From the NCBI GenBank assembly GCA_900312665.1, contig ONZQ02000013.1:1138781-1202780 (forward strand): 64,000 nucleotides of DNA, read 5' to 3'. The stretch is from Cephalotrichum gorgonifer (lineage: Eukaryota; Ascomycota; Sordariomycetes; Microascales; Microascaceae). Shown one piece after another: positions 43,012-56,271 of this stretch (the stretch's first letter is position 1; the number at the start of each line of letters is the position of its first letter). The notes under the pieces were generated by a model. It was given only the letters and a program-made list of their open reading frames with translations. It ran no database searches and was not told where the DNA came from. The position numbers and the translations under genes are program-made.

Positions 43012-46000
43012 CTAACCCATCACGGCCGCGTCCGCATGGAATGTCGGTGCTTGGGTAAGTACGTCGAAGGCTCCGGTTCCAGTCTTTCCAAGTTTCCCCA
43101 TCACAATTCTGCCGCTCGGACTTGACAGGTCGTCCCAGTCGCCCTCCACCAGCGCATCCTTCAAGAAGGAGACTGTGGTCTCGAAACTCATCTTTGTGAA
43201 CGGACTAATGTTTCCAGCCAATCCCAGCCGGTTGAAGGGAGTGAACCCGCCATTCCTCGTCATATAATCAGCAATTAAGCTGAGATGGCGGTAGTCCACG
43301 GCGATGTTGTGCGACTTGAAGACATCCTGGAGCTCTCGGATAATGTTGCTGCGGCACGCCTCGACCCCGTATTCCTGAAGGACGGCCGCAATATCGTTCG
43401 TAATGAGGCGGTTGACGTCGATGCGATCGAAGCACTCCCACATGGCTCGTATGTTCACACCCGCGGTGTGAACGACGGGGATACTAGGCCCAGTGCCACC
43501 AATCTTCTCATCTGAAACAAAAGTGCAGTCTCGCAAGCCGGCCACCTGCTGAATCACCGACTTCCTCACAGCGTCCTGTACAAGATTGATCATAAGCAGC
43601 TTCGGTGTCTTGACACTGTATTCTGCTGTGAAGTCCACAGTGAATGGCTTTGATGCCTGCGACGACACCTTGTACCCGAAGTGTGTGATGTTGGTATGCT
43701 TGGCCTTGATCCGACCAGCATACTGGGCCGTCGTCGCGTCTCCCTCGACAGCTACCTCGTCGTCCTCACTCGCCTCCTCGGGTGCTTTGTGGCCGCGGTT
43801 AAGCCCCAAGCTCCCTGTGTGGTCGCCGTCGTTGAATTCGTCGTCGTCAATTGGCGATGTTTCCCTCGCTAGCTGCTGCTGGATCAGATCGTCGTCGTCG
43901 TCGTTCGGCCCGTAGGATTCGGATTCGGTGCGGTTCTCCCGCCTCTTTGCGCTTGTTGCGTCCTCCTCATCCATGTCGTCGTCGTCGTCATCGTCGTCTC
44001 CGGCGCGACGAGGCCTCGAGGTAGAACCAGCTTGCGTCAACTTTACCACTCCGGCTCCGACACCCAGTGCCGGTGTTGCCGAGCTCGCTTCAGTTCCCCT
44101 CTTCTTGATTTCCTTGCCAATGGCCAGAAGCAGACGAGGCAGCAACTCATTCTCGATCGTCGAGAGCACAGCAGACGCGTCGATGCCATATGTCTTTTGA
44201 AGTTCCTGGAGAGGGAAGAACGTCAAGCGAACCTTGTACAGCTTTGCCAAACCGGAGCCATCACCTCGACCGACAGTCTCCACCACCCTCGCCATATCAA
44301 TGACATGGGATAAAGGACGAATACTGATCGAGCTTGCAAATGATTGCCCCTGCTCCAACGAGATATCGTCCTTCATCAACAGGGTCATGCTTGGTGTCGA
44401 TATCCTTGATGCGGCGGTCATGAGGATTTCACGCAGCCTCGGAATACCGAGGGTAACATTCTTGGCAGAATGTCCAGCCAGATGGAACGTATTGAGAGTC
44501 ATTTGGGTTGAGGGCTCTCCAATGGACTGGCCAGCAACGATACCCACTGCTTCTCCTGGTTCGACCAAGGAACGCATGAACTTCATGGCGACGAGGGCCT
44601 CCGCCGTCTTGCGGGTAGGTTGTACGGCCGAGGCCACGGGCTGGGAGTCGTCTTTGGAGCCAAGAAGAAGCCCATCTTTGTTCTCGGCGAAATACGACGT
44701 CATCGCAGCGTAGAATTTCTCAGATGTTGCGAAGAGTGTTCGCGCAGGGTTATACAGGGAGTTGACGGGATCCTTGGCTGAGGCATCACCGCGCTTCGCG
44801 TGTTTGACTGCGCTCTTCATATGCTTGATGACCTGCGCCTTGTTCCCCGAGAGGTCCTTGATGGCGTCCGCGCTGAATTTGAGCTGCGAGGCCTGTGACT
44901 TAATGTTGCGGAGAATGAATCCGAAATCATCAAGATACGACTGCTTCGTGATGTCGAGCCCATCTTCTCCGTACAGGAACTGAACCAGCGACCCATCCGA
45001 ATCCCGGACAGTGGTATCGTATCCGACGACAAGGCCCTCCATCCCCTTGATGATACATCGCTGAAGATATCCAGAGCGGGATGTCTTGACAGCGGTGTCA
45101 ATGAGACCTTCTCGCCCGGCCATCAAGTGGAAAAAGTACTCTTGGGGACGAACCCCGGTCAAGAACCTGTTCACAATGTAGCCGCCTGCTCTGAGATCGG
45201 TGTCGAAAGCCTTGAAGCAGGGAAGCGACTTCCCGTTGACCATCAATGGAACTCGGCGACCTTCCAAGACTTGCTGACCAAGGTTGACGGAGATTTGATT
45301 GGCGTTGACTTGACTGCCCTTGGCACCTGACGTGGTCATCGACTGCATGTGGTTTTTGGGGAACGGTTTCTCCAAACCGACCGGAAGGCAGACTTTGGTG
45401 GCCTCAGTGCTGAGCGCGGCCGCCCTTCCGTTCATCAACATGTCGAGGCCTTCCAGCTTGCTATCGTCCCTCATTACTTCCTCAAGTCGATTCAACAAGA
45501 CAGGATCCGAGCTAGTGGGTTTTTCATCTTTCATGCCGACGTATTCTGCGGCTACAACCAGGCCAAGGTCACCCGACACTCTCAGCTTCTGATGGCGCGA
45601 CAACTCGCTGTCTGGAGTGAGTGTAAGGTCATCCATGCCGCAAGTGAACGCACGCATGTTCAAGGTCCGTGTGAGGAGTCTGCCAATGCTGCTCAGCAGC
45701 TTCCCAGCGATCGTCGGCCCGTACACCTCGTGCACTGCATGAACCAAGCCTCCAGACGATGGCCCCAGCTGAGTCTTGTCGAGAATTCCAGAAATAAAGA
45801 CCCCATCATGGAAAATGACGGTTTCTTCTTCCTGCCCGGCAGAGCCCCAGGCGGTCCCTTTGATCTTACAGCTTCCTTGCATCCACAACCCACCGGAGCT
45901 TGGCGGTGTAATGTTGCGAAGGATGGTGGTAATAAGCTGTTTTCCGGTCCAACGCGGGCTTGGTTTCAGAATGGCCGGGGGAAGTAGCTCGAGCCGGTCT

Positions 46001-48177
46001 CGCAGGATATGGCCGCTCTCGGGACGCAGGGCGCTGTATACGAGCTGGTGGTAGTCTCCCCTGTCAAAGAGACTGTCCTTGTTGCACAACGCGACGGAGA
46101 TGGATAGGTGGTCCTGAATCAGACCGCGAAGTGGACTGCCCTGCGTACCAGACAAGTATTGGTGATCCGTGTCTGCAAGATGGAGGGCTTCTGCCCGAGC
46201 GACTTCGTTCTGAGGGAAGTGCATGTTCATCTCGTCACCATCAAAATCCGCATTGTAGGTGTTGCAGTTGGCGTAGTGCATTCGCAAGGTTTTCTCCCCT
46301 GGAAGAACCCGAACTCGGTGGCCCATTATCGACGGCTTGTGAAGTGTTGGTTGGCGATTCATCAACACCACATCCCCGTTGGCAAGATGACGATGGACCT
46401 TCTTGTTCTTGGCCCCTCCCCCTTCTGCGGTACCCGGGGTCAGAAGCTGGTGAGCAAGAGATTCCCGCTCCTCATCCGTCTTCCATCGAAGATTCAACAC
46501 CTGGCCGAGTTCGTTTTCCAGTGCACAGGCTCCCGGCCATTTATCGGCGCCGTTCACGACGGCCTGGGCAAGCTCCCTCACGTTGTGGCTAGTGACGGGT
46601 TCCGGGTATGTGAGCTTGGTGGCGAATACGGGGGGGACTCCGACTTCATTCGTGTCGATATTGGGATCCGGGGAGATGACGCTTCTCGCCGCAAAGTTAA
46701 CCCTCTTTCCCATCATATTCTTTCGGAATAAGCCTTCCTTTTTCTCGAGTAGTTGTTTTATTCCGTCCTCCACTCGCTGGGCGGCAAGGCCTTGCACGGG
46801 ACTCTTTGTCTTGTCAATCAGGGAGTTGACGGAGTCCTGGAGCTCCATCCACGCTTGGTGGAGGTGGGCGAGCGTCCTCTTAGTTCGGAAGGCCCCGACT
46901 TCATCCTTGGATTCATCACGAAGATGGCGATGGACCTGGACAACTCGATCGCAGCACCGTAGGATATTCTTGTACTGCGCATTCTGTTGTGCCTCGCTGA
47001 TGCGGTCAGGGCCCATTCTCGCCTCGGGGCGAAACCGGTTTGGAGGGACGAGTACCGCCTGGACGAAAAACATGTCGGCAGTAGCCTTGCCGGAGGCGTT
47101 GCCCTTGGCGTGTGAGTAGTACAGAAGCCCTAAAACCTCCTTCTCGCGGTCGAATAGAAGATTAAGGCGGGCGCGCACTTCCATGGAGTCAATGTATCGC
47201 TGTGTCTCTTTTTCGTCCTGCTGGCCAACTGGCACCTCGACCTCCGCCTCGCTCATGTCGGAACCGGAGTCCGTGCCTGGTTGAACATTGTCTTCAGAAG
47301 AAGGGTGGCGCTTGTCAGATTGTGACTTCCGAATGATTGCCATGGCATCTACCGGCCTCAGGTTTTTCTTTTCCATCATCGTCTTATCTTTCCGCGACAG
47401 AGCCTTTTCGAAGATCTTGACGAATCTATCCTTGCGGTAGGCTGGGCTGATACCCTGGCAAGTGGCACACTTCCTAGGGCTGACGATGTCGACGAGAAAT
47501 TGTTTGATAACCATGGTTCGCATCTGGGTAGCGCCTTCGTGCTTTCGTGTTTCCGAAACCCGATTCTTCGCTCTGCGCAAAGCCGACCGAACGAATTTTT
47601 CCCTGGCTTTAATAACAGGGTCGACTCCTTCCTCTTCAGCCTCGCTATCAGAACCAGGTGTGTTCGAGTCAAGTCCCAATGAGTCCTCCCCGAAACTATC
47701 GATTTTGGCAGTCTCGTTAAGCAGACCGTGTTGCAGGAGGCGAAGCTTGCAAATGTAGGCGTGTACATCTCTACGGCCAAGCCTGAAGCCGTGACAGTAT
47801 ATGCATTGGGACCGCAGGAGCCGGAGGACTTGGTCCATGAAGACGGGGTGGTAGACGGGAACGGGTAGCTCGATATGGCCTGGGTGGCCCGGGCATTGCG
47901 CATTCCTTAGATGGCAGGTATCGCAGCTAATGGGAGCATGGTAAGTGGCAATGGACACATTTCCAGTTTCGTGAAATATTCGGGAATGGACCTACGGAAG
48001 ATCTCCCCATGCGCCAAGTGCAGTGTCGTACAGGCCATCGGCAACAGGGAGCATAAGACTGTCGAAGGTGTTGTCATTTTGAATCCTCTTCACGGAGATG
48101 GCGCGAATCTCTGCTGCCGACAGGAAGTTGAAGTCTACCCGGCCGATGGCATCGGCCACCGGGTTAGATATATTCAT
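43012..48177 (-). CDS. RPA190: RNA polymerase I largest subunit A190
   Basis: Catalytic subunit of RNA polymerase I, which transcribes 35S pre-rRNA in the nucleolus. Exon 1 is 47996-48177 and exon 2 is 43012-47926, separated by a 69-nt intron (GTAGGT...CATTAG). Splicing gives GAWGDLP-CDTCHLRNAQCPGHPGHIELP, completing the N-terminal zinc site (Cys62 onward). The product is 1698 aa. The metal-binding catalytic loop NADFDGD is at ~619-625, preceded by RQPTLHKPSIMGHRV. The trigger-loop region has GEPSTQMTLNTFHLAGHS. An acidic insertion (DDDDDDDMDEED and a second Asp run) sits between trigger loop and C-terminal domain, typical of A190. ATG 48177 is the only in-frame ATG upstream of the conserved start. 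It shares a 272-bp promoter with PRP3. Confidence 0.97.
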
Positions 48178-48449
48178 ATTGGCATAGGCGACGTTTCGTA
48201 TGTCCCTTGGTGATTTCTTTGACTCGGCACCACTATGGATGAGGGGCCTTTGTGCCCGCCACCCTAGCAAAGAAAAAAAATTGGAGTTGAAATTTTAGCG
48301 GTGGAGACCGGCAGAATCGAATGTTTAGTCAGCTCGGTCGTCCAGGAAAGTTGGGTTCAGGCCTCCAGCTTGCAGGCTAATGAACGCTCCCAAGGCTCCA
48401 TTCAACGTTGGCCAATCCGCGCCTCACCCCCAGTCTTTCGCCCTCCGCC
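48178..48449. promoter_or_regulatory. Shared bidirectional promoter of RPA190 and PRP3
   Basis: Only 272 bp separate the two start codons, which face away from each other. One gene makes pre-rRNA and the other splices pre-mRNA, so co-regulation with growth is plausible. No binding site is identified. Confidence 0.6.
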
Positions 48450-49916
48450 ATGAACTCCCACCACCAGTCCGACAGCTCGAGGCCGCGATCCCCTCCTACA
48501 AACCGTGTTCAGAAGATGGAGTCCGCGACGGACAAGATGGCCGCTCTCAAAGCTCGCGTGGCTGCGGCAATCGGAAGCAGCAAGGCAAAGGGTGGCCTTA
48601 ATGTCGGACTTCATCCAGCTCTCGAAGACCTCGGGACTTGGAAGGCCCCTGGCCAGGCCACAAATTTAGCTACCGATACCTCTCGATCCACCCGGCCCGA
48701 TCGCGCCACACAAGCCAATCGACAGTTGCCGGCTAGGGGTCCCGGCGGTGATGTACTACACAATCCGTACCTCGCGGAGTCACGCGAAGGCCAAGCCATG
48801 GGGTCGAAAACGAGGCAGCCCCGGCAGCTGGTTTTCAACCAGAAGGGCAAATATATTCAGCAGGCAAATGCACTACGACGCCAGGCAGCATTGGAGGCGA
48901 TGAAAAAGCGCATTGCTGAACAGTCGCGGAAAGCAGGCATTGATGATGAGCTTGATGTTGAGAAGAACTTCGTCATTTCTACTCCGCCTAGCATTGAATG
49001 GTGGGACGAAGCGCTTCTTGTCGACAAAGACTACACACGAGTCGATGACCCGATGGGAGTAAAACTTTCAACTCCCGATACTATCCTTACCGAATACATC
49101 CAACACCCTGTGCCAATCGAGCCTCCCCAGGACCAGAACACGCCTGCGCCCAAACCAATGTATCTGACACACAAGGAGCAGAAGAAATTACGCCGGCAAC
49201 GTCGAATGGCCGATTTGAAGGAAAGACAAGCCAAGGAAAGGCTAGGCCTCATTCCCGCTCCTCCGCCCAAAGTCAAAAAGGCAAATCTCATGCGCGTTCT
49301 CGGCGAAGAGGCCGTGAAGGACCCCACGGCTGTAGAAGCCCGGGTCAATCGAGAGATAATGGAGAGGAAGCAACAGCATCTCGAGGCCAACGAGGAACGG
49401 AAATTAACAAAGGAGCAAAGGCATGAAAAGATCGCTGCCAGCCAGGAAAGGGATGCCGCCAAAGGAGTTCATCTCGTTGTGTTCCGAGTCGAGAGCCTCG
49501 CCAACGGCCAGCACCGCTTCAAAATCAACAAGAATGCCGAACAGCTATCCCTAACCGGGGTTTGCATCATGCACCCCAAGTTCAACCTCGTGGTAGCGGA
49601 GGGAGGGGAGCAGGGTATCCGTCAGTACCGAAAACTGATGACCAACCGTATCGACTGGACCGAGAACGTGCCTTCTCGGCAGCATGAGGGTCAAAACGGG
49701 GCTATGCGTCACTGGCTTCGGGCTGAGGATGAGGGCGGTAGTTTGAAAGACTTATCTCTCAACGAGATAAAATTGGTCTTTGAGGGGCAAGTCAAGGCCA
49801 GGGCCTTCAAGAAATGGGGCAGCCGGGTATGCGAGACTGATGCTGAAGTGAGGGAGGTTCTGAGTCGGCATAAAATGGAGAACTTTTGGTCCCTCGCGAA
49901 GAGTATTATTACATAG
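48450..49916 (+). CDS. PRP3: U4/U6 snRNP protein Prp3
   Basis: Spliceosomal protein that binds U4/U6 snRNA and is needed to form the tri-snRNP. Single exon of 488 aa. The frame opens upstream with TTG; ATG 48450 (MNSHHQSDSS) is the first in-frame ATG. Residues ~195-360 make the PRP3 domain (YLTHKEQKKLRRQRRMADLK, ERLGLIPAPPPKVKKANLMRVL). The C-terminal ~140 residues are the ferredoxin-like DUF1115 region (VFRVESLANGQHRFKINKNAEQL, then KARAFKKWGSRVCETDAEVREVL, ending NFWSLAKSI). A lysine/arginine-rich helix (~290-330) connects them. All expected segments are intact. Confidence 0.95.
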   Translation: MNSHHQSDSSRPRSPPTNRVQKMESATDKMAALKARVAAAIGSSKAKGGLNVGLHPALEDLGTWKAPGQATNLATDTSRSTRPDRATQANRQLPARGPGGDVLHNPYLAESREGQAMGSKTRQPRQLVFNQKGKYIQQANALRRQAALEAMKKRIAEQSRKAGIDDELDVEKNFVISTPPSIEWWDEALLVDKDYTRVDDPMGVKLSTPDTILTEYIQHPVPIEPPQDQNTPAPKPMYLTHKEQKKLRRQRRMADLKERQAKERLGLIPAPPPKVKKANLMRVLGEEAVKDPTAVEARVNREIMERKQQHLEANEERKLTKEQRHEKIAASQERDAAKGVHLVVFRVESLANGQHRFKINKNAEQLSLTGVCIMHPKFNLVVAEGGEQGIRQYRKLMTNRIDWTENVPSRQHEGQNGAMRHWLRAEDEGGSLKDLSLNEIKLVFEGQVKARAFKKWGSRVCETDAEVREVLSRHKMENFWSLAKSIIT

Positions 49917-50370
49917 TTCACTACTTAGGGTACCGATGCAACCCCTCTTTCGACCGATGATAAACCTCAACCCATTATATACTGCGGGATGTAACAAATG
50001 GACGGGAACAAGTACCGGGTTGCCCTTCGGGACAGTCCAACCAATGGACCGCCACTTATAGAGGTCCGGCCTTGCAGTCATATCACGACATTGCACGAGC
50101 GCATGCGGGTCACCTCGATCAAGAACATGTGGGTCACGGTTTTGCGCATGTATGTAATAGTCAATAGGCCCGCAGGCACATCAGTTCCATTGATCGCCTG
50201 ATCCGGCATAATGTACAACCCAACCCGTTGTGAAAAGCAACATATCTAACGCCATACTACCCCGTGACCCGATAGCGTTTTGCCCTCGTCAAAACATAAA
50301 ACGCAGAAAGTACCAAAAGACCGTTTGTCCTACCCCATAATTAACCCTTCATGAACCCAAGGTGGGCAGT
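49917..50370. other. Convergent intergenic region between PRP3 and H3
   Basis: 454 bp of 3' flanking sequence for two convergent genes. Nothing else recognised. Confidence 0.5.
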
Positions 50371-50913
50371 TTAACCGCGCTCTCCACGGAGGCGACGAGC
50401 CAGCTGGATATCCTTCTGTGCGGTTGTTAGTAGCTGTAATCACCGGTACGGGATCATGTGCCAACTTACGGATTGAATGGTGACACGCTTGGCGTGGATG
50501 GCGCACAGGTTGGTGTCCTCGAAGAGCGACACGAGGTAAGACTCGACCGACTCCTGGAGAGCGCCGATGGCGGACGACTGGAAGCGGAGGTCGGACTTGA
50601 AGTCCTGGGCGATCTCACGGACGAGGCGCTGGAAGGGGAGCTTGCGGATGAGGAGCTCGGTCGACTTCTGGTAGCGACGAATCTCACGGAGAGCGACGGT
50701 ACCAGGCTTGTAGCGGTGGGGCTTCTTCACACCACCGGTAGAGGGGGCGGACTTCCGAGCAGCCTTGGAAGCAAGCTGCTTGCGGGGGGCCTTGCCACCA
50801 GTAGACTTGCGGGCGCTGTGCGTCGGACGCGTTAGCGAGATGTGTTCTGTATGAAGCGGGGAAATGGGCTTTCGGGTTTTTTTTTAAACTTACGTTTGCT
50901 TGGTGCGAGCCAT
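50371..50913 (-). CDS. H3: Histone H3
   Basis: Core histone. Three exons: 50894-50913 (20 nt), 50470-50815 and 50371-50415, with introns of 78 and 54 nt. They encode 136 codons (135 residues after Met removal): [38 protein letters not shown], the histone fold with KSTELLIRKLPFQRLVREIAQDFK, and the end KDIQLARRLRGERG. All modified N-tail lysines (K4, K9, K14, K27, K36) are present. The tail's first six residues are on their own small exon. The gene is divergent from H4, as in most ascomycetes. The final residue is Gly. Confidence 0.98.
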
Positions 50914-52191
<1,278 letters not shown>

Positions 52192-54291
52192 ACTGGTGTT
52201 GTTTTTCTCTGTGCATTTTACGGTCATGGGCTGATGGGGGCGAACTCGGGTTGTACGGATCATTTGTTTATTTATTTTGGCGACGGTGGTTATGTCACGA
52301 GAACTATGGGCTGGGGTTTGCGCGTTCGACTGTACCATAAGCGGGATCGGTCGGTTTTACGGATGGGATCAATACACAATCATAAACAATTAGCCTGGCG
52401 TCGCGGCGGAGGGCGGGTGTGGCCATTGTGGCGGCATGTAATATCGGGCACCTTGAAGTGATGCGGCTGGTGTGATTCGTAATGGGCTGGGCAGTTCCGC
52501 TTCCAACGAGTGCGCCGGTCTGTTCGGGTCGAGGCAGGTCACTTGACTGTAGCCGTCAGCCCGTGTCTGGTCATGTGGTCATCGCTCGCAGCTCCAATGA
52601 CATTCATAGCTACTGTTTGTACTAGATTACCTCTCAGACCCACTCTCCGCCCTCATTCATGTCCCCTCATTCAGTCCTTGGCGGAACCATCCTTACTACT
52701 CCAAAAAGTCGTCTGAGACGAAACGCCCGCGCAGGCATGGTTAGCTGTATATTTAATTGTTACGTCCTTCCATCTTGCCGAACCGGCTATGTGGCAATGG
52801 CTGACTCCATGAAAAAAAAAAAATTGAGGACTACATGTATGAAAGTAGGACTCGATGTTACCCTTTTTTTTCACCCTTCCCGTATGAAACGTTGTGTATT
52901 GTTCTGGTTGCATGTGTCGATCGGGCTGGTCCGGTGTATACCAGAGGGAGGGAACCCTGAGTTGACGAACCAGTTCGGGACACCCGGGCTCTGGAGCCGA
53001 GGCTGGTGTCCATGGCAGCCAGTGACCGCTATTTCTGTGAAGCTAAATGTCCATGCGACCAAATTTGCGATCCTCGAAAGAATTTTCATCCTCTTCCGAT
53101 GCATCTGTTCCTGCCTGCCCTGCGTCGCTGGAATCTAAGCCGCGTGCCACACGGCGTGGCGGAGGTCACCGAATGCGTGGATCGACCTATCGGGGCCACC
53201 GAATTTTGGCTCAGCCACACAACCCTCCCGTTCTTGGTCACCCTCATCCGACCACCTCGTGCAGTAGCGTCAAGTGTACATAATATTTCAGCTAACAGTA
53301 AACTCGCTGACGAATAGTCACATCCGACGAAAAGAATTTCTAATTGAACAGCGATTCATAATATCGTATCAAGGAGTAGCAGAATAAAATGCGTGCGCGG
53401 AATTTTGAAATGACTTGAAGTATCATAGTTTACTGGCTTTGATGTGCTTGTCGGCGTGCATAGGCTTCTCGGTTGACGGACTTGGCCATTTGCATGGGAA
53501 CGGAATAGCTTGGCATTGGTACAGTGTACTGACTCACACCAGTATGAGTACGAGCAGTCGCGTCGTCCGAGTGCGACCGAAAAATGCGGGTAAAGCCCGC
53601 CGAAAGAGGGCGGTCGGGAGTCGGGTTTAACTCGCTATCCGGAATTCAGAGTCAGATGCATCGATAAATGGTTCACGTGATGTAGCTATTTGAGTCCAGG
53701 ATCTTTCCGCCGTCAATATGCGACAGACCACACACTAAGTCCGATACGAGACAATTATTACGACGTGATCCGAGCCGGGAGAACCGGAAGAACGAAAGGG
53801 GGAAGAAGAGGGGGGGGGGCTAAACTCGTCATTACAGACTCACCTCGTAGGAGGGAAAAGGAGTGATCCATGTTAGGTTGGATGAGTGAATGGATATGAC
53901 GAGTGGTTGACGGGGAGGAACTGGGCGGAAATGCTAGGAAGCGAATGGGCGGCTGCGGAATTGTGGAGGGGTTCTACGACTGGACGTGGACTTTGCCTTT
54001 ACCAAGCACGCAGATCGGAGTCTTGTTAGTGGACGGGCATTAATAAGGGCGCTATTAATAATGGGTGGGTAATAATAGCAGCGCCCTCCCTAGTACTAAG
54101 TACAATGTAGCAAGAGACTAATACCTACCCCATGCACCGTCGGCCCCGCCGTCCACGTCCACGCATGGGTACCGTAAAGTTTTGACTAGCTGATTACAAC
54201 CTTGGCTCGGAGTATGCCAGTACTAGCCGAGAGGTGTGGTGGGTCCCCGTCCCGTCCACTACACATGCCTCCATGGTTGAGTCAAGGTAGG

Positions 54292-54298
54292 TATATAA
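54292..54298 (+). promoter_or_regulatory. TATA box of the RPN4-like gene
   Basis: TATATAA lies 105 bp upstream of the start codon, a typical position for an ascomycete TATA element. Confidence 0.6.
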
Positions 54299-54314
54299 GA
54301 AGTCAGCTCCCAAC

Positions 54315-54323
54315 TTTGCCACC
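54315..54323 (-). promoter_or_regulatory. PACE element (Rpn4 site) in the RPN4-like promoter
   Basis: TTTGCCACC is the exact reverse complement of GGTGGCAAA, the proteasome-associated control element bound by yeast Rpn4. It lies 80 bp before the ATG of a gene that itself encodes an Rpn4-like factor. Confidence 0.6.
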
Positions 54324-54402
54324 CTCCGGATTACGCTTCTGTTCGTAGACCAATTTACTTCACCAACAAACCGAATTCGAACCCTTTCAACCAGAATTTG
54401 CC

Positions 54403-56271
54403 ATGTTGCAAGTTAGCAATCACTCCCCGAGGCGAACGAATCCCAACCACCAAGCAACCGACGAGCACGGTCAACGGACTTCATCGCCAAGTTCGTTCTC
54501 CCCGGCAGCAGGTCTATACTCCGTCACCCCGTCGCGGGCTGAAGGACCTAATGCTTCTGCGTCGAACCCAAACCACCCGACCTCCTTCGCCGTCCCTAGG
54601 AATATGGGGTCGTCGATGGATAGACTCACAGACCTGCCGTCCGGCCAGCTCTCGGAGATGATGCACCCCGGCCGGCCGTGGTGGGCAAAGGAAATGGGGA
54701 TGATGAAGGAACCAGGCCGCTCCTCGCACCAACGCGAATCATCCCTCACCTCCACCTTGGGGTCAACGGGCCCGAATTCTCCCTGCAGCCCGAATATTCC
54801 GGCACCTCACATCGCTGTCAACGATTCTCTCGATGACAGTCTCCGGGATGGCCAGGGTAGCAACTCTTGGAACTACAACTTCGGCCCAGACCCTGGCCCC
54901 ATGCACCAAGACCAGCTCTTCTACACGGGTCCACCGCAGCTTTATGGCCTCCAGATGAATACGCACCCGGACAAGAGCCTATACACGACTGACGGCTTCA
55001 TTGGAAGTCGAGCAACCGAGCCACCCCCAGGCATGGACACTCCCTACAGCCCCGGAATGCACCAGTCAATTCCGATGACTAGTTCCGCCTCAGCCCCGAT
55101 GATGAACTCCGCGCCGGGTCATCCGCGCACCTCGTCCGGCCTGCAGTCGAGCGGTGAATCCGGAGAAGGGTCGAGTCAAATGCGGGGTAAGGACTTTGCT
55201 TCGCTCTGGATGTCGTCGAACTCAAGCTTACATGCCCATGACTTCACAGCAATGCCGGACGTCCCCAGATTGGATCGAACCATGACAGATGTTTACAACG
55301 ACAGCCTGTACAACCCCAATCTGGATATAATATCCTCCGCCTCCCCGAGCGCAGGCGCGCCGAGTTCACCAGGGGATGATATATTCTCGCATAGGCTCGA
55401 TGCTGCCGGTCCTATGGGATACCCCCAACAGCGTCATGGCGGTCTAGCTGCACGCTCTCACGCGGGCGACTTGCGGCCGCACGACGCGCAACTGTTCCAG
55501 GACGTGAGCGACACCCATTCTCCGCAGACGATATCTCCGCAGGACTCGATGCTGGACTTTTCGGAGACGGACGCCGGGTCCTCTAGCTTTCCGCTATTCC
55601 CGAGGTCCGACGCGAGTCGTTTTGGTGCGATAGATTCCATTGGCGACGGGGGATTCTCCCGGGGACACTTCGAGGGCGGACCGGACGAGAACAGTATGCA
55701 GTATTTGCCGGCAGACTCCTCGTCGTCACTCTTTGGCTCCCACGACTTCCCGGTTTTCGACACCCGACAGGACGTACGACCCTCGGATTCCATGCTTCCG
55801 GGAGGGAACCACGGCGCGGAGTTGATGGGGCTTGGGCCGAGGCCAGCCGATAACAGCGAGAACGGCACGTACAGCTGCACGTATCATGGGTGTTCGCAGC
55901 GCTTTGACACGCCCGCGCTCCTGCAGAAGCACAAGAGAGAAGGGCACAGGCAGTCAAATAACCTGAAGTCCACCGCACATAGGGGCGCCAAGAGCAGTGT
56001 CATGGATACCCAAGCTGGCCCCCACCGCTGCTATCGGATCAACCCCGGTACCGGGAAGGTCTGCAAGGCAGTCTTCTCCAGACCCTACGACTTGACAAGG
56101 CATGAAGATACAATTCACAATGCACGGAAGCAGAAGGTTCGATGCGACTTGTGCACGGAGGAGAAACTATTCAGTCGTGCGGATGCCCTCACGAGGCACT
56201 ATCGGGTATGCCACCCCGATGTCGAGCTCCCGGGCAAGCATAAACGAAGGCGGCCCGGCGGCCAGTCCTAG
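54403..56271 (+). CDS. RPN4: C2H2 zinc-finger transcription factor, Rpn4-like
   Basis: Single-exon 622-aa protein. The N-terminal ~480 residues are disordered, with Ser, Pro, Asp and Met-rich acidic stretches suited to activation and rapid turnover. Three zinc-finger units follow near the C-terminus: CTYHGCSQRFDTPALLQKH, then CYRINPGTGKVCKAVFSRPYDLTRH, then CDLCTEEKLFSRADALTRH. The long second finger with INPxTGxxC and FSRPYDLTRHxxTIH matches yeast Rpn4, activator of proteasome genes through PACE, and the ascomycete proteins named after it. The end is basic (GKHKRRRPGG). The start is the first in-frame ATG, 105 bp after a TATA box. The family is sure; orthology to Rpn4 is strongly suggested by the finger sequence and the PACE site upstream. 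Confidence 0.8.
   Translation: MLQVSNHSPRRTNPNHQATDEHGQRTSSPSSFSPAAGLYSVTPSRAEGPNASASNPNHPTSFAVPRNMGSSMDRLTDLPSGQLSEMMHPGRPWWAKEMGMMKEPGRSSHQRESSLTSTLGSTGPNSPCSPNIPAPHIAVNDSLDDSLRDGQGSNSWNYNFGPDPGPMHQDQLFYTGPPQLYGLQMNTHPDKSLYTTDGFIGSRATEPPPGMDTPYSPGMHQSIPMTSSASAPMMNSAPGHPRTSSGLQSSGESGEGSSQMRGKDFASLWMSSNSSLHAHDFTAMPDVPRLDRTMTDVYNDSLYNPNLDIISSASPSAGAPSSPGDDIFSHRLDAAGPMGYPQQRHGGLAARSHAGDLRPHDAQLFQDVSDTHSPQTISPQDSMLDFSETDAGSSSFPLFPRSDASRFGAIDSIGDGGFSRGHFEGGPDENSMQYLPADSSSSLFGSHDFPVFDTRQDVRPSDSMLPGGNHGAELMGLGPRPADNSENGTYSCTYHGCSQRFDTPALLQKHKREGHRQSNNLKSTAHRGAKSSVMDTQAGPHRCYRINPGTGKVCKAVFSRPYDLTRHEDTIHNARKQKVRCDLCTEEKLFSRADALTRHYRVCHPDVELPGKHKRRRPGGQS

Larger units (their letters stand above)
52192..54402. 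other. Intergenic, 2.2 kb, H4 3' flank and RPN4-like promoter
   Basis: No supported gene. Frames up to 159 codons lack family features. The distal part has A and T homopolymers (52811, 52863). The last 110 bp hold a TATA box and a PACE element, listed separately. Confidence 0.5.

Noticed and set aside
43586..43915. Plus-strand Ser-rich frames in the RPA190 gene
   Set aside because: Antisense of Asp/Glu-rich codons (GAC/GAT repeats). No independent features.
54370..54382. Minus-strand GGTTCGAATTC like a Pol III B box
   Set aside because: Flanking bases do not form a T stem, and it lies in the 5' leader of the RPN4-like gene.
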